A stretch of 64,000 nucleotides of DNA, from assembly GCA_022578605.1 (NCBI GenBank), contig MU394137.1, positions 1-64,000 on the forward strand, given 5' to 3'. Positions within the stretch are counted from its first letter, which is position 1; the number at the start of each line of letters is the position of its first letter. The notes beneath the pieces are model-generated. The model saw only the letters and a list, made by a program, of their open reading frames with translations, was not told where the DNA came from and ran no database searches. The stretch is from Camillea tinctor. Taxonomy: Eukaryota; Ascomycota; Sordariomycetes; Xylariales; Xylariaceae. A program made the translations under genes and the position numbers. Positions 10,075 to 20,782 of the stretch are shown here, in pieces.

Positions 10075-11505
10075 ATGAATATCGGTAAGCCCCTCCTCAC
10101 CACCCTCCCATATCAACCCTTATAATTCCACTAACCCCTCCCACCAGACTGGCTCCTCGACGGCGGGTACCTCCCGCACGCCGTGATCCGGGTGGGCATC
10201 CGGCGACAGCTCGCGCAGCGCCTCGCGGAGGTGCGGTCGTCCTCGCAGGCGGCCGACGTGGAGCGCAAGATGGACTACCTGGCGCGGCTGCGGGGGCGGC
10301 CCATCGCGGTGGAGACGGCCACGGCCAACACGCAGCACTACGAGGTCGGCACGGGCGTGCTGGCCGGCATGCTCGGCCCCCGCATGAAGTACTCGGCCTG
10401 CCTGTACCCCAAGGGCGGCGAGACGCTTGCCCAGGCTGAGGTTGCGATGCTGCGGACGTATGTGGATAAGGCGGGGTTGCAGGATGGTATGAGCATCCTG
10501 GATTTGGGGTATGTGCTACGACTATTGCTCTTATTCTGGCCTCCTTCACCCCCTTTCCCCTCCTTACCTCTTTAATCGTGGTATAATGGTGATAACAGCC
10601 AGCAGGAGAGAGACAGGATACGTGAGGTGCTAACGAAGAAATCTTGTCCTATAGATGCGGTTGGGGGTCCGGCGCATTGTACTTTGCCGAGGTCCTGCCC
10701 AACTCCAAGATCACGGCGTTCTCGAACTCGAGGACGCAGAAGGAGTACATCGACTCGCAGGCCCAGAAGAAGGGCCTGGCGAACTTGACGGTGATCACGG
10801 GCGATGTGGTGGACTACGAGTTTGAGCCAGAGAGCTTTGACCGCGTAGTGTCGATAGAGGCAAGGAAGAATTCTGCCCCCCTTCCCCCCCCTCATACGAT
10901 TATGGCTAACCTGTTATTCGGAAACAATAGCTGTTTGAGCACATGAAGAACTACGAGTTGCTCATGGCTAAAGTCGCGAGGGCTTTGAAGCCTGGCGGCA
11001 AGCTCTTCGTGCATATATTCTCTCACAAGACGACGCCGTACGACTACGAGGAAGGCTGGATGACTACACACTTCTTCACGGGCGGCACCATGCCGTCAGC
11101 GGATCTGCTGCTTTACTTCCAGAAAGACTTGAAGATCGAGAAGCAGTGGTGGGTCAACGGGAATCATTACTCGAAGACATGCGAGGTAAGTCTTTTTTTC
11201 TTTCTCTTCTTTGGTTCTCTAAAGAAGGGATCTCCACCCTCCACTCCCCCACCACTTGAGCCAGGGCCCATGGGAGATCCGGAGTATACTAATGACTTGC
11301 CTATATATAGCACTGGCTCGAGAACACGATTGCGAACAAGAAACAGATATGGCCACATCTAGTAGAGACGTATGGTGAGGAGAATGCTAACACATGGTTC
11401 AACCGATGGCAAATCTTCTATATGGCCTGCTCGGAGCTGTTTGCCTATGAGGGCGGAGACACATGGGGTGTCTCGCACTACTTGTTTGAGAAGCCATCGC
11501 CCTAG
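10075..11505 (+). CDS. cyclopropane-fatty-acid-synthase / coclaurine-N-methyltransferase-like SAM methyltransferase
   Basis: Exons 10075-10084, 10148-10508, 10655-10859, 10931-11185 and 11311-11505 give 341 aa. The first coding exon is only 10 nt (ATGAATATCG); joined to exon 2 it reads MNIDWLLDGG. Motif I of class I methyltransferases, DLGCGWGSG (from about residue 122), is split by intron 2 and binds SAM. It is followed by the acidic [10 protein letters not shown] segment and [13 protein letters not shown], the CFA/CNMT-family motif. [13 protein letters not shown] and the C-terminal [14 protein letters not shown] also fit. The family transfers methyl groups to lipid double bonds or amines; which applies here cannot be told, and I favour a CNMT-like small-molecule enzyme. 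Intron 3 (10860-10930) begins GCAAGG, a GC-AG intron. Exons 2-3 are far more GC-rich than the flanks. Probably cytosolic. Confidence 0.85.
10860..10930 (+). other. GC-AG intron
   Basis: Intron 3 of the methyltransferase. The exon ends GAG and the intron starts GCAAGG, the usual context for a non-canonical GC donor; it ends AACAATAG. The flanking codons join to give SIE-LFEHMK, the expected family motif. No GT donor nearby keeps that motif. Confidence 0.8.
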
Positions 11506-11776
11506 ATGTAATGCCTTTTTTTTTGTGCGTATGTAGTAGTATAGAGAGAGATTATAGACCTCTAGAACTGATTTCCCCATGCTTTGCTTCCATGGCTCTG
11601 CACTGTTGAATGTCTTGTATATCGAAAAGGGTTCTTCTCCCGTGTATCTTGCTGTTTGCCATGCCCGGCTAGCTGTGGCCGTGAACCAAGAATATCGTCG
11701 CTTCATTGAACATTCCTGCTTATACCCTCTAGGACTCCTCTATTTCCAATGTTGTAGGTTGATCGATCGATGGTAT

Positions 11777-12099
11777 CTAATGGTCCCACGGGTGCTTCCA
11801 GCCGAGGAGAGCAGGTCCTAGGAATTCGTATCGAGTCAGTTATTGTTTTATTTGTGTCAATTGGTATGGGTATGTTTGGGATTTGGGAAATCTCAAGGCT
11901 CGGCCGTACCGTCCTTTCTCGCCCGGTACATCAACTAGGTATTCTTGTCAGCATGGATATTATACTATATATCATATTTAGGTTGGCAAAAGATGTTGCT
12001 CACAAAGAACCACATGCTAGCGCCTAGGGCAGTAGCAGCGAATCTGTAGACGGGGGGCACATGAGGAGCCTTGATCGGACCGGAGCCACCACCAGCCAT
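11777..12099 (-). CDS. mitochondrial complex I accessory subunit, NDUFB2-like
   Basis: Three small exons on the minus strand: 12099-12004 (32 codons), 11934-11910 (25 nt) and 11817-11777. Joined they give 53 aa that begin MAGGGSGPIKAPHVPP and end GPALLGWKHPWDH. One helix (about 20-35, including ASMWFFLMYRARKDG) is followed by the WKHPWDH end seen in fungal homologues of the B2/AGGG membrane-arm subunit. Introns have GTGAGC and GTACGG donors and CCTAG-type acceptors, and all phases agree. It would sit in the inner mitochondrial membrane. The gene is missed by simple frame searches because no exon exceeds 96 nt. It is transcribed towards the methyltransferase (convergent, 271 bp apart) and divergently from BUR1. 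The subunit identity is from memory of the family. Confidence 0.8.
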
Positions 12100-12961
12100 T
12101 GTTGTATTGTTCTGAGCTTGGTCTGAGGGAATACTTTAGCAAAAAAAACAGAGTCCTAGACGAATACAAGAATCCACACAAGGGTATTACATACCGTATT
12201 GTGGTTATGGGTTAGAGTATGGCTAAGAGCATAGATGGAGGAGAGAGAGAGAGAGAGACCAATGAAGAAGCAAGGAAGTTGAGTTTAATTGAAGTTGCTG
12301 ACTACTGATGAGGGAATGGATGTTAGTAATGCCTTGAACCTAACTGACCTAACCTAGCAGTAAGTAGTCCATAGTAGCGTAGTTACACTGCTCCACAACC
12401 GAAGTTTTCCCGTTGACAGCCTGCCAATTCGCTTAAGAACTCTAAATAAGTTTGTACCTTAATACTTCTGTACTTCGGTACTTGATGCCTTGCGCTTAAG
12501 GCAACACTGCAGGGCTGCAGCAAAGCTCTCTTATCGCCTAACCTAGTCTCGTCACCCCAGCAGCTTTCTTTGTTCTCCACTTCATCTGTTGGCTGCAAGC
12601 CAAGTTGTCGTCGGCGTTCTCTATAACCTTTACAACTACATCACACACTCTACACTACACAACAGTCTCTCTCTACACAACTACAACAGCACCAACACCA
12701 ATAAAAAGATTGCATTTTTCACTGCACGTCATTATTTCATTTCTTCATTGGACAAAAACATCACCACAACTTGGACTTCCTTTTTCCATACAATGTTTCC
12801 GTTTTTGCCGTATCTGGGATAGAGGTTTACATTTTGAAATATATTTTGAAATGCAAATGTTTGTTCCATCGCCGATCTAGACTATCACCACTTCTAACTC
12901 CTTCCCTCACGCGTCCTTTACATCTCTCCTGCAATTCGCCTCACGACATTCCGCACCAACC
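12100..12961. promoter_or_regulatory. shared upstream region of complex I subunit and BUR1
   Basis: An 862-bp divergent interval. It contains a GA repeat (12239-12258) on the complex I side and CT/CA-rich leader sequence (12640-12960) on the BUR1 side. Short open frames at 12589-13004 fall in the presumed BUR1 leader and look non-coding. Confidence 0.5.
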
Positions 12962-14915
12962 ATGGCAACTGCCACATCTAATGGCGGAAATGGGGCGTCT
13001 CTAGCCCCTTCACCGCGCAGCTTTGCCATGCAGCATCAGCGACCAAGGGACAGCTTTACAGGATGTTCTCGTATTAATGATTACGAACTTCTGGGGAAGC
13101 TAGGTGAGGGCACCTTTGGGTAAGTCCTAGTCCAGATCGTGCTGTAGCATTGGTTGGTAAAATTATACTAATACTCCCCGGCAGCGAAGTGCACAAGGCA
13201 AGAGCACGAAAGACAGGATCGTTGGTTGCTCTGAAGAAAATCATCATGCATAACGAGAAAGATGGGGTTTGTGGGAACCCAAACCAGGTCACCACTACTG
13301 TCGCTAATAACATATCCTTTCTAGTTTCCTATCACGGCTCTGCGAGAGATCAAGCTCCTAAAGCTTCTCTCGCACAAGAACGTCCTGCGTTTGGATGACA
13401 TGGCTGTCGAACACCACTCCAAGATCAGTCAGTCAAACACCACGTTCCTCCCGTTATTCCTTTGCACCTAATTAACAACGCCTACCAGCCGACAAGAGAA
13501 AGCGCCCCATTATGTATATGGTGACACCCTACATGGACCACGACTTGTCAGGTCTGCTCGACAACCCGTCTGTCCATTTCACCGTACCGCAAATAAAATG
13601 CTACCTGCTCCAGCTTCTCCAAGGCCTCCGCTACCTACACGACAGCAAGATTCTACACCGAGATATGAAGGCAGCCAACCTGCTTATCAATAATAAGGGT
13701 ATACTGCAGATTGCAGATTTCGGTCTGGCAAGACATTACGATGGTCCTGTGCCGAAAGCTGGCGGAGGTGGTGGCGAGGGGCGAAGAGAGTATACCAGCC
13801 TGGTGGTCACAAGATGGTACCGACCCCCGGAGTTGTTGCTGCATCTGAAGAAGTACACCACTGCTATTGACATGTGGGGTGTCGGGTAAGACCCCACGAT
13901 ATTCTGCACCCTGTAGCCCTAAGCTAACGCCATACCTAGGTGTGTCTTTGGTGAGATGTTGGTAGGAAAGCCAATCTTGGCCGGTGAAAGTGATAGCCAT
14001 CAGCTCGAGATTATATTTGACCTCGTGGGATCACCCACTGACGAAACCATGCCCGGCTGGAGACAATTGCCTGGCGCCGAGGTTGTCGCTCCCCGGGCTC
14101 GACCCGCGTCGCTACCGAACCGATTCCGTGAGCATGGCATGAGCGCCGTCTCACTACTGAAGGACCTCCTGCTTCTTGACTGGCGGAAACGCGTCAACGC
14201 TATCGATGCACTAGAGCACCCATACTTCAAGTCAGCTCCTTACCCTGCAAGGCCAGAAGACCTCCCAACTTTCGAGGACAGCCACGAGTTAGATCGTAGA
14301 AAGTTTCATGACCGGAAGGCAGCTCTTCCGCCCGCACCGAAGGGCGGTACGGTTGGTGTTGGGGCCTTCGAAGGTCCCAATGCAGGGTTTGGAAGCGGTG
14401 ATGGCTACGGTAATAGGATGAACGGTAGATATCCGAATCACCATGGGCATCGCAATGGCGAGGATAGCCGTCGCCCGGCCTGGGCTAGAGAGCAACAACG
14501 CCATGAGCATAGATTGCCGCCTCGTCCCCCGCTTCCCGAACACCCCGCTAACGGTCGGGATGGTCCCGCGGACCACCACGAGACGTACCGAGACCGAGAA
14601 CGGCCACCCAGGAACCGCGGCGGGGGTAACCGGCCGGACGTCGACACCTATATCCCAAGCTATCGGGGGGGACGAGATGAGAGGCCGCCGCGGGAGGACC
14701 GCCCACCACGGGAGGACCGCCCACCGCGGGAGGATCGCCCACCACGAGAGGATCGCCCACCACGCGAAGACCGCCGCCGTTGGGATGATCGGGACGAGAG
14801 ACGGCACGACTGGGACCGTCGCGAGAGAGACTATGACGATCGGAGCCGCGCGAGTAAGACCCGCAGCCGTAGCCGCTCGCCTGCCGTTCGAGACAGAGAC
14901 GTGTATCGCCGATAG
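12962..14915 (+). CDS. bur1: BUR1/CDK9-type cyclin-dependent kinase
   Basis: Exons 12962-13119, 13185-13266, 13325-13427, 13489-13885 and 13940-14915 give 571 aa. This is the BUR1 kinase that phosphorylates Spt5 and the RNA polymerase II C-terminal domain with a cyclin partner during elongation, in the nucleus. Visible features are the glycine loop GEGTFG (48-53), catalytic K70 in VALKK, and the cyclin-binding helix PITALRE (82-88), the hallmark of CDK9/BUR1. HRD (171-173), DFG (191-193) and T-loop T217 in [14 protein letters not shown] follow. After the kinase domain comes a long Arg/Pro/Gly-rich tail with five RPPRED repeats and an SRSRSRSP run, probably disordered. The donor of intron 3 is GTCAGT, weak but GT. 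The frame stays open for 44 codons beyond the TAG stop (to TAA at 15050) with tail-like composition, so the true C-terminus is uncertain. Confidence 0.95.
14685..14778 (+). repeat. coding tandem repeat, five RPPRED units
   Basis: An 18-nt unit (consensus CGCCCACCACGGGAGGAC) repeated five times within the BUR1 tail, with a few synonymous differences. Such repeats expand and contract by slippage, so copy number may vary between strains. Confidence 0.9.
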
Positions 14916-15050
14916 GGTCGCGAACAGCATTCTCGTAGAGGGTTTAGATTCCCCAACGCGCCGTGGGCCGGTCGCAACAACAACAGTAGCCATATGAATC
15001 GCAACCCCCGTCCTGGTTACGGTTTCGATTTCCCCGTTTACTGGTCCTAA

Positions 15051-15903
15051 GTGTATTTTACATACTTCTTTTCCCCTCTACTTCCTTACCTCTCCGCGAA
15101 AGGGGGTTAGGAAACTGTTTTTTTTTTTTTCAACTTATCATAAAAAGAAAACACAATAATACAGCATCGCATAGGAGTGTTGGGGTATTACATGAGGGAG
15201 GGGGAGAGCGAGAGAGAGTAGTGTGTGTGTGTGTTTGTGTGTGTGTTTATGAAGACGGTTTCCGGCTCTTGGTTTTTGCAATGGTTTTCTTTAAAAGGCG
15301 TTTAGGGAAAGGAGGGCAGGGGCACTAAAGAGGAGAAGATTAAGGGGGTTTAGGCCGGTTCAATATCATCGTCATTGTCCTTATTATCATTGTCCTGGCT
15401 TTTTTTTTCTAATTCGTTGACTTGCCTACTTTCTGAAAGTGACATCTGCATGAAATATATCTATCGCGACTAAGGTTAAACGACACAAGGAATTTCTCAT
15501 TCGCACGTAGGAATCTATTTAAAAGAGGGAATCGTAATATTTTTCTTTATGAATGGGGTTTTGCTACCGAAGTTGAACCTTAAGAGTTTTAGTTATAGAT
15601 TACGCACTTGGATAAATAAGTGACCAAAAATGTTTTTTTTTTAATACTTAGAGGTTTTTTATAACGTATTTATATTGGTATTTTTATCTCATGCGCTATT
15701 GTCGTTATTCGTTAAGAAGAGCGTGCTAAGAACAACTTTTGAGTACTAATGATAACGATAATAGTAGTAGTAACAAAACTACCTTATAATAATAGGTAAT
15801 GCCCTTTTCTTGTTTTGACCAGAAAAGCTCCCATCCCCTTCCATCCATTCATCCATCCACTCTCATCCGTCATAGTCATCACCTTTACGCGTCATCGTTC
15901 CAA
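15051..15903. other. intergenic DNA
   Basis: Contains T runs, a (GA)n-(GT)n stretch at about 15200-15250 and AT-rich DNA. It is the convergent interval between BUR1 and the membrane-protein gene. No gene seen. Confidence 0.5.
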
Positions 15904-16860
15904 TCAACTGAAATCGCTATCGCTGGTCTCCTCGTCTATCGTCTGGGCGAGCAGGTTCCTACGCTGCCTCCGCGCCTTACCCAGCGAGCGCAGCAGCTCC
16001 TCGCCGCGCCGCCGCGAATCGGGTCCCCGGCCGCTCCGCGCCAGGGCGCCCGGCATGAACGGCTGTCTCCCGCTGCTGTTGCTCCTCGGCGACGACGAGT
16101 GCCGCCGGTCCCGCTCGCCGAACTCGCCCTCGTCCGCTTCGTCCTCGTCGTCGGCCTCGGCGAGTGGCGGGAGCCGCGATACGCGCTGCTGGCGCGGCTC
16201 TTTCGGTTGATCGACCCCCAGCAGCACGAACATGAAGCTCGACGTCCCGTGCAGCACGCACCCCGCGCAGATACCGATGAAGGCGGCACAGGCGAACTGT
16301 GGGGAGGGGGAGGGGGAGCGGTGTTAGTTAGTTAGTCCGTTTTAGGGGGGATGCGAGGATGCTGGTTTTATACTATGGCTCCGTGGGTGAGGGGAGGGGA
16401 GGGAGCTTACGTAGAGGTAGAGATACTATAGGAGTATTAGTAAATGAAATCGAATTATTCTTCTAATGAGACTTGGACGCCGTATGTATCTCATCTTCAC
16501 TCATTCGCTGTCTTCTCTCACCCGGTCTGTACAACATATACGTGCGTGTATATGCATAGCCTACATGCACGTGTATCTCATCTCACCCTTTACGAGATTG
16601 GAGGGGGAAATGGGCAAGTTAAGTAAATAGAGGATATCCCATACCTTAAGCCGGGCTATCAGGTCCACGATGAATGAGCCCAGACCCAGAAACGTGTGGA
16701 ACACGTAGCGGAATGGCGATAGCAGAAATGCGACCAGCGCATATGCGTAGTACATCGGGTAATGCAACGGGATGGTAATATAGTATACCATCAAAGCGAG
16801 AAGTCGGGTGGTGGCGATCAGATACGCGCCGGCCATCTGCAGGGGCGTGAGCCAATCCAT
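15904..16860 (-). CDS. predicted multi-pass membrane protein, conserved fungal type
   Basis: Minus-strand exons 16860-16645, 16425-16411 and 16296-15904 give 207 aa. The middle exon is just 15 nt (TAT CTC TAC CTC TAC, encoding YLYLY). It has a clean CTATAG acceptor and GTAAGC donor, and it joins two hydrophobic segments in frame. Helices lie near residues 8-30, 33-55 and 75-100; the last ends in the segment CVLHGTSSFMFVLLGV. The C-terminal half is acidic then basic and disordered (DDEDEADEGEFGERDRR). No enzyme motif. The layout resembles conserved fungal proteins of unknown function, probably of the endomembrane system; that is inference. Without the micro-exon the protein would be five residues shorter and still in frame, so both isoforms are possible. 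Confidence 0.7.
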
Positions 16861-19240
16861 TTTGGTTGGAGGTCCGATCTAGAATCCCCCCCCTCAGATG
16901 ACAGAGCTCAGGTTTATCTATCTATCGATTGCCCACCCGCCGATGGTGGTGGGATGGTGGGATGGTGGGATGGGGGATTTAGGTATGTATAGATGAATGG
17001 AGATGTAAGTGAAGATAGGGAGGATAGGGTAGGGTAGAATTAGGTATGTAAGACTTTCGTAGTTGGATGAATATCCGATCAATCAATCAATCAGAAAAGG
17101 GTTACAAGATGGCCCTTTTCGTTCTCGTTTTCCTTTCAAGTCATCGGTTCTCGGCACCTTCTTGGTACCTGGTCATTTCCGTGTTCGTGTGTCTTGGTGG
17201 TCCTCAGCTCAGCTGGGTTTGAGGTGATACTATTACGTTACGGACAAGTCTGACGAGGAACGTGGCTTGGCATTTGCGTACTGGTAACTCGTAATTATAA
17301 TAAGTTTAATCACAGACACACACAACGGGACGAGACGAGACGAGAGTTGACGTGACGAATGATTGGAGGATCGACGGGATTTAGGAAGAAAAGAGACAAT
17401 CCACAAAATTATGCGTAAGCTTTGGGCACTTTTTGTTTTTTAAGCTACTACATACGACCAGTAAGTTCCTTTTTTTTTCTGGGGATACTAAAAAGAAAAA
17501 GAGAGAGAAGGAAGATGTAAGTGTATTGAACTGTGAGATTGAAATGGAGGCGTTGAAGTTGTAAAGTGTGGAGTTTGAGTGTGTAAGTGGTAATGGTAAG
17601 TAAGTAAGTAAAGTAAAGTAAATAAGTAACCTAAAGTTTAATACCTTACAGCATAAGAAGTCCTGTCAAAGGTGCAACCTTGCAAGTGAAACTCTATTCA
17701 TTCTAAAAAACTGCCAGCCAAGTTACTAGCCTAGAGTTAAATCTACCTGACTTATGCAATGCAAGAAGGGATGCGTTAGTATTAGTCCGATCCGATGGGG
17801 GTAAATTAAGGTTACCGTCTTATAACATTGAAGTACCAGAGAGAGAGAGGGAGAGACCCAACAGATGATGGGAAAGTAAACCTCTCATTTGTCTGACTAC
17901 CTAAGCCTGCTCAGCTAAGCGTTACGTATTTGTTGCGTTTTGTACATTAGTATGTACATACGTACCTACCTACTTACATGTAAGACCTTGTCTGTCTGTT
18001 ACAATGCCTCGCATTTTAGTACATATCTCACTCTGGTTGAATTGAGTACAACACATCAAACACTTATGTCGGTCTTGGTCTTAGCAATTCACACACCCCG
18101 TATGATAGTTGCTCGCAACACAAATGTTTACTAATGATTTTTATAATTGTTGTTCAAGAACTCGGGGTTTATATCATTTAAAAAGTAGAAGGATAAGAAT
18201 AAGAAGAAGAGTAAGAAATAAAGCAAGGCTTAATCAACAGGTTAAAGTAGGTAATCGTTATCAAGTCAATAAGCGGGGGAAGGGGAAAGAGTGGGTGGGT
18301 TGTAGTGTAACAACAACTTGAACCTGCTTTTTTAACTTCTTCACTAGGTTAGGTAAGTTGGTTTAGTTCTCTTCTTATTCTTCTTTTTCTTCCTCTTTCT
18401 CCTCCTTTTTTTCTTCTTGAGGTCTATATGTCTCTGTCAATACTAATAACACACACGATACATACATTCCATTCCCATTGCACACCCCCCCCTCCCCAGA
18501 GACTTACATCGACTTACATCGAATTACGCTACTCCAACAAGGTCTCATGACCACAAGTCCTGCGTTGATCATTTCTTCTCACCTGAGCACATCATCGACA
18601 TTGACATTTTAATTGTACACTTTATTTGGCTCACCGCCCCTCCCCAGAAAAACCCACCTAGGTCTACCTTATCTACATACCTGACCCTGTATCTTCAGGT
18701 GGTTTTATAACCTATAGGGTACCTTAGCTTTTTTTTAGGTTAGGTACTAGTTAGCTCTGTTAGACTACAACACGATAGAGTAGTAGCAACCCACAACCCA
18801 CAGAGCCCACGTGCCGGCATCCCGCCTTCCCCACGATATCCCTTCTTCCGATCCTGTCTCTTTCTTTCTTCTTTTTTTTTTTCCTCTTCTCACCCCTTTC
18901 TTTTACATCCCCCTTCTCAGCCAACACAGACATTTCCGGCTCGCACACACCACCACATAACACACATACACACACCCCTCTTACCCCGGTCATCTTCTCT
19001 TTCTTTTTCTTCTTTTCTTTTATTTATTTATTTTTATCTTTATTTTATTTTTTAGTTTCTCATCATAATACGCGCACACCCTTTAGCCCCTTCATCAACT
19101 TCCGCGTCCACGCCCACGGGGCACCACCACGAAACCAACTTCACACCCCCTCCACCCCCCTCCCCCTTTTTCCCCACGCCTAGAGAGGGAAATAGAGAAT
19201 TAAAAAAAGAAAAGAAAAGAACAAACCAAAACCATAGACA
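16861..19240. other. long divergent upstream region
   Basis: About 2.4 kb between the divergent membrane-protein gene and the SNF1 beta gene. It contains GT/GA-rich patches, a GATGGTGG repeat (about 16945-16972) and a strongly pyrimidine-rich block (18840-19200) leading into the beta-subunit start. Short open frames here have no recognisable features. A long regulated leader for the beta subunit is plausible but unproven. Confidence 0.5.
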
Positions 19241-20782
19241 ATGGGAAACGCCCCGTCAACCACGAAATCAACCACCCCCACACCTCCCTCAAGTCAGGAC
19301 TCCCCACGAGCCTCTGCCAAGAAGGAACCCAAGAACCTGGTATCGATACATCATCATCAGCATACATATATCCGGTCACCAGCCTCTCCCGAGGCTTCGG
19401 TTGTCCAGGCTCAAGGTTCCACCATATCTAACAGGAACTCACAGTCCAGACCTCTCTCCATCCTCAACTCGTCTTCTCCCTCCACCAGCTCCAACAATTC
19501 TTCTGCCCCGCCCAGAACCGCCGATTCCAGACCGCGACATGTAGCCGAGATCAGGAATGAACACTCGCAGCCTCTAGCTGTTCCCATTGCCTTTCCCGAG
19601 TCAGCCAGCCTCGCCCACGATCCCCAGTACGAAGAGGGGCCCCCTTCCGGTACCACCTCGAGCAGTATCCAAGATATGTCCTCCTACCAAATGTCCCGTC
19701 CGCCCCGTCTGCCCCTCCCCATCGAAGAAGAGATCCACACCCCCGGTTCGCCTATCGTCGCCCCCGCCGATGTCGATGACAGGGCCATTGAAGATGTCTC
19801 GCTCGATGATCACGAGAGCCTGCCGCGCCGCTCGTCCGGCTTGAGCAATGCCACCGATGAAGACGACGCCGAAGAATTGCGCGTCGACAAGACGAGGCCT
19901 ACCATCCCGACCCGCGTCGAGTGGTTACAGGGCGGCCAGAAGGTCTACGTCACCGGCACTCCCTTCCAGTGGGGCCGCAAACAACGTTTACTTCCTGCGT
20001 GAGTGACATCTATCCCCCCCGTGTTGATCTGTAGAATATCGATATCGGTTTGCTCTTGCACGCTGTAAACCGGCCATTGCTGCTAACTCTTTTTCTCTTT
20101 CTTTCCTCTCTATGTAGCAAGGGGCGTGAGGGCGTCTTAGAGACCATCATTCCTGTGTTCCCCGGTACTCATCACATTAAGTTCTTGGTGGACGGGAGCA
20201 TGCAAACGTCTCCTGATCTCCCCACTACCGTCGATTTTGGGAACAACCTGGTGAATTACATTGAAGTAAGCGGTGACGGCACCGCCGCCCGGAACATGAA
20301 CCTGGACTCGGGCGTTCCCAAGTCGAATAGAGATGCTCAGTGCCTCCCCTCTAGGCAGGCTTCGGCCGATGAAATTGCTCAGAAGAAGGTCATAATACCC
20401 GTGGAAACCTTTTCTAGTAAAATCCCCCAGTACCTTGAGGATTTCGACCAGCCCGAGGACTCGGCACCATACAGGATGTCGGCGAAAGCCTGCGAGAAGC
20501 TACCCGCGCCACCTAGCTTACCAAGCTTCCTGAGTAAGCCGATCATGAATAACGTCACACTAATCAAGGACGACAATAGTGTTCTCAACATGCCCAACCA
20601 CACTGTCCTCAACCATCTGGCCACATGTAGTATTAAAAATAACGTTCTTGCCGTATCAGCTACCACCCGGTACCAGAACAAGGTATATTCAAATCTGTGC
20701 CAGACACGGTAGAGGCCCTCTATGCTAACCAATGCAACAGTACGTGACAACTATTATCTACAAGGCCACGAAGGATGAGTAA
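19241..20782 (+). CDS. SNF1/AMPK complex beta subunit
   Basis: Exons 19241-19998, 20118-20682 and 20741-20782 give 454 aa. It is the scaffold of the SNF1 (AMP-activated) kinase, tying the catalytic alpha and regulatory gamma subunits together in glucose and energy signalling. MGNAPS at the N-terminus is an N-myristoylation signal, suggesting membrane recruitment. Residues 10-215 are Ser/Pro-rich and disordered. The glycogen-binding CBM48-type domain spans about 222-302 (PTRVEWLQGGQKVYVTG, PGTHHIKFLVDG) and is interrupted by intron 1. The C-terminal AMPKBI domain (about 350-454) ends in the short last exon YVTTIIYKATKDE, a strand that packs with the gamma subunit. Yeast has three such proteins (SIP1, SIP2, GAL83); filamentous fungi usually have one. 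The intron donors GTGAGT and GTATAT and their acceptors agree in phase. Confidence 0.95.

Noticed and set aside
12589..13004. Short + frames before BUR1 as separate genes
   Set aside because: They lie in the CT/CA-rich leader directly upstream of the BUR1 start and have no protein features.
13120..13266. BUR1 intron 2 retained version reading [10 protein letters not shown]
   Set aside because: It destroys the PITALRE helix; the GTTTGT..TTCTAG intron restores it in frame.
14289..14993. Minus frame of 234 codons opposite the BUR1 tail
   Set aside because: Shadow of the repetitive Arg/Pro-rich tail on the other strand.
17448..17475. Start of a 5S rRNA-like sequence (ACATACGACCA)
   Set aside because: Only about 11 bases agree; the following sequence is a T run, unlike 5S rRNA.
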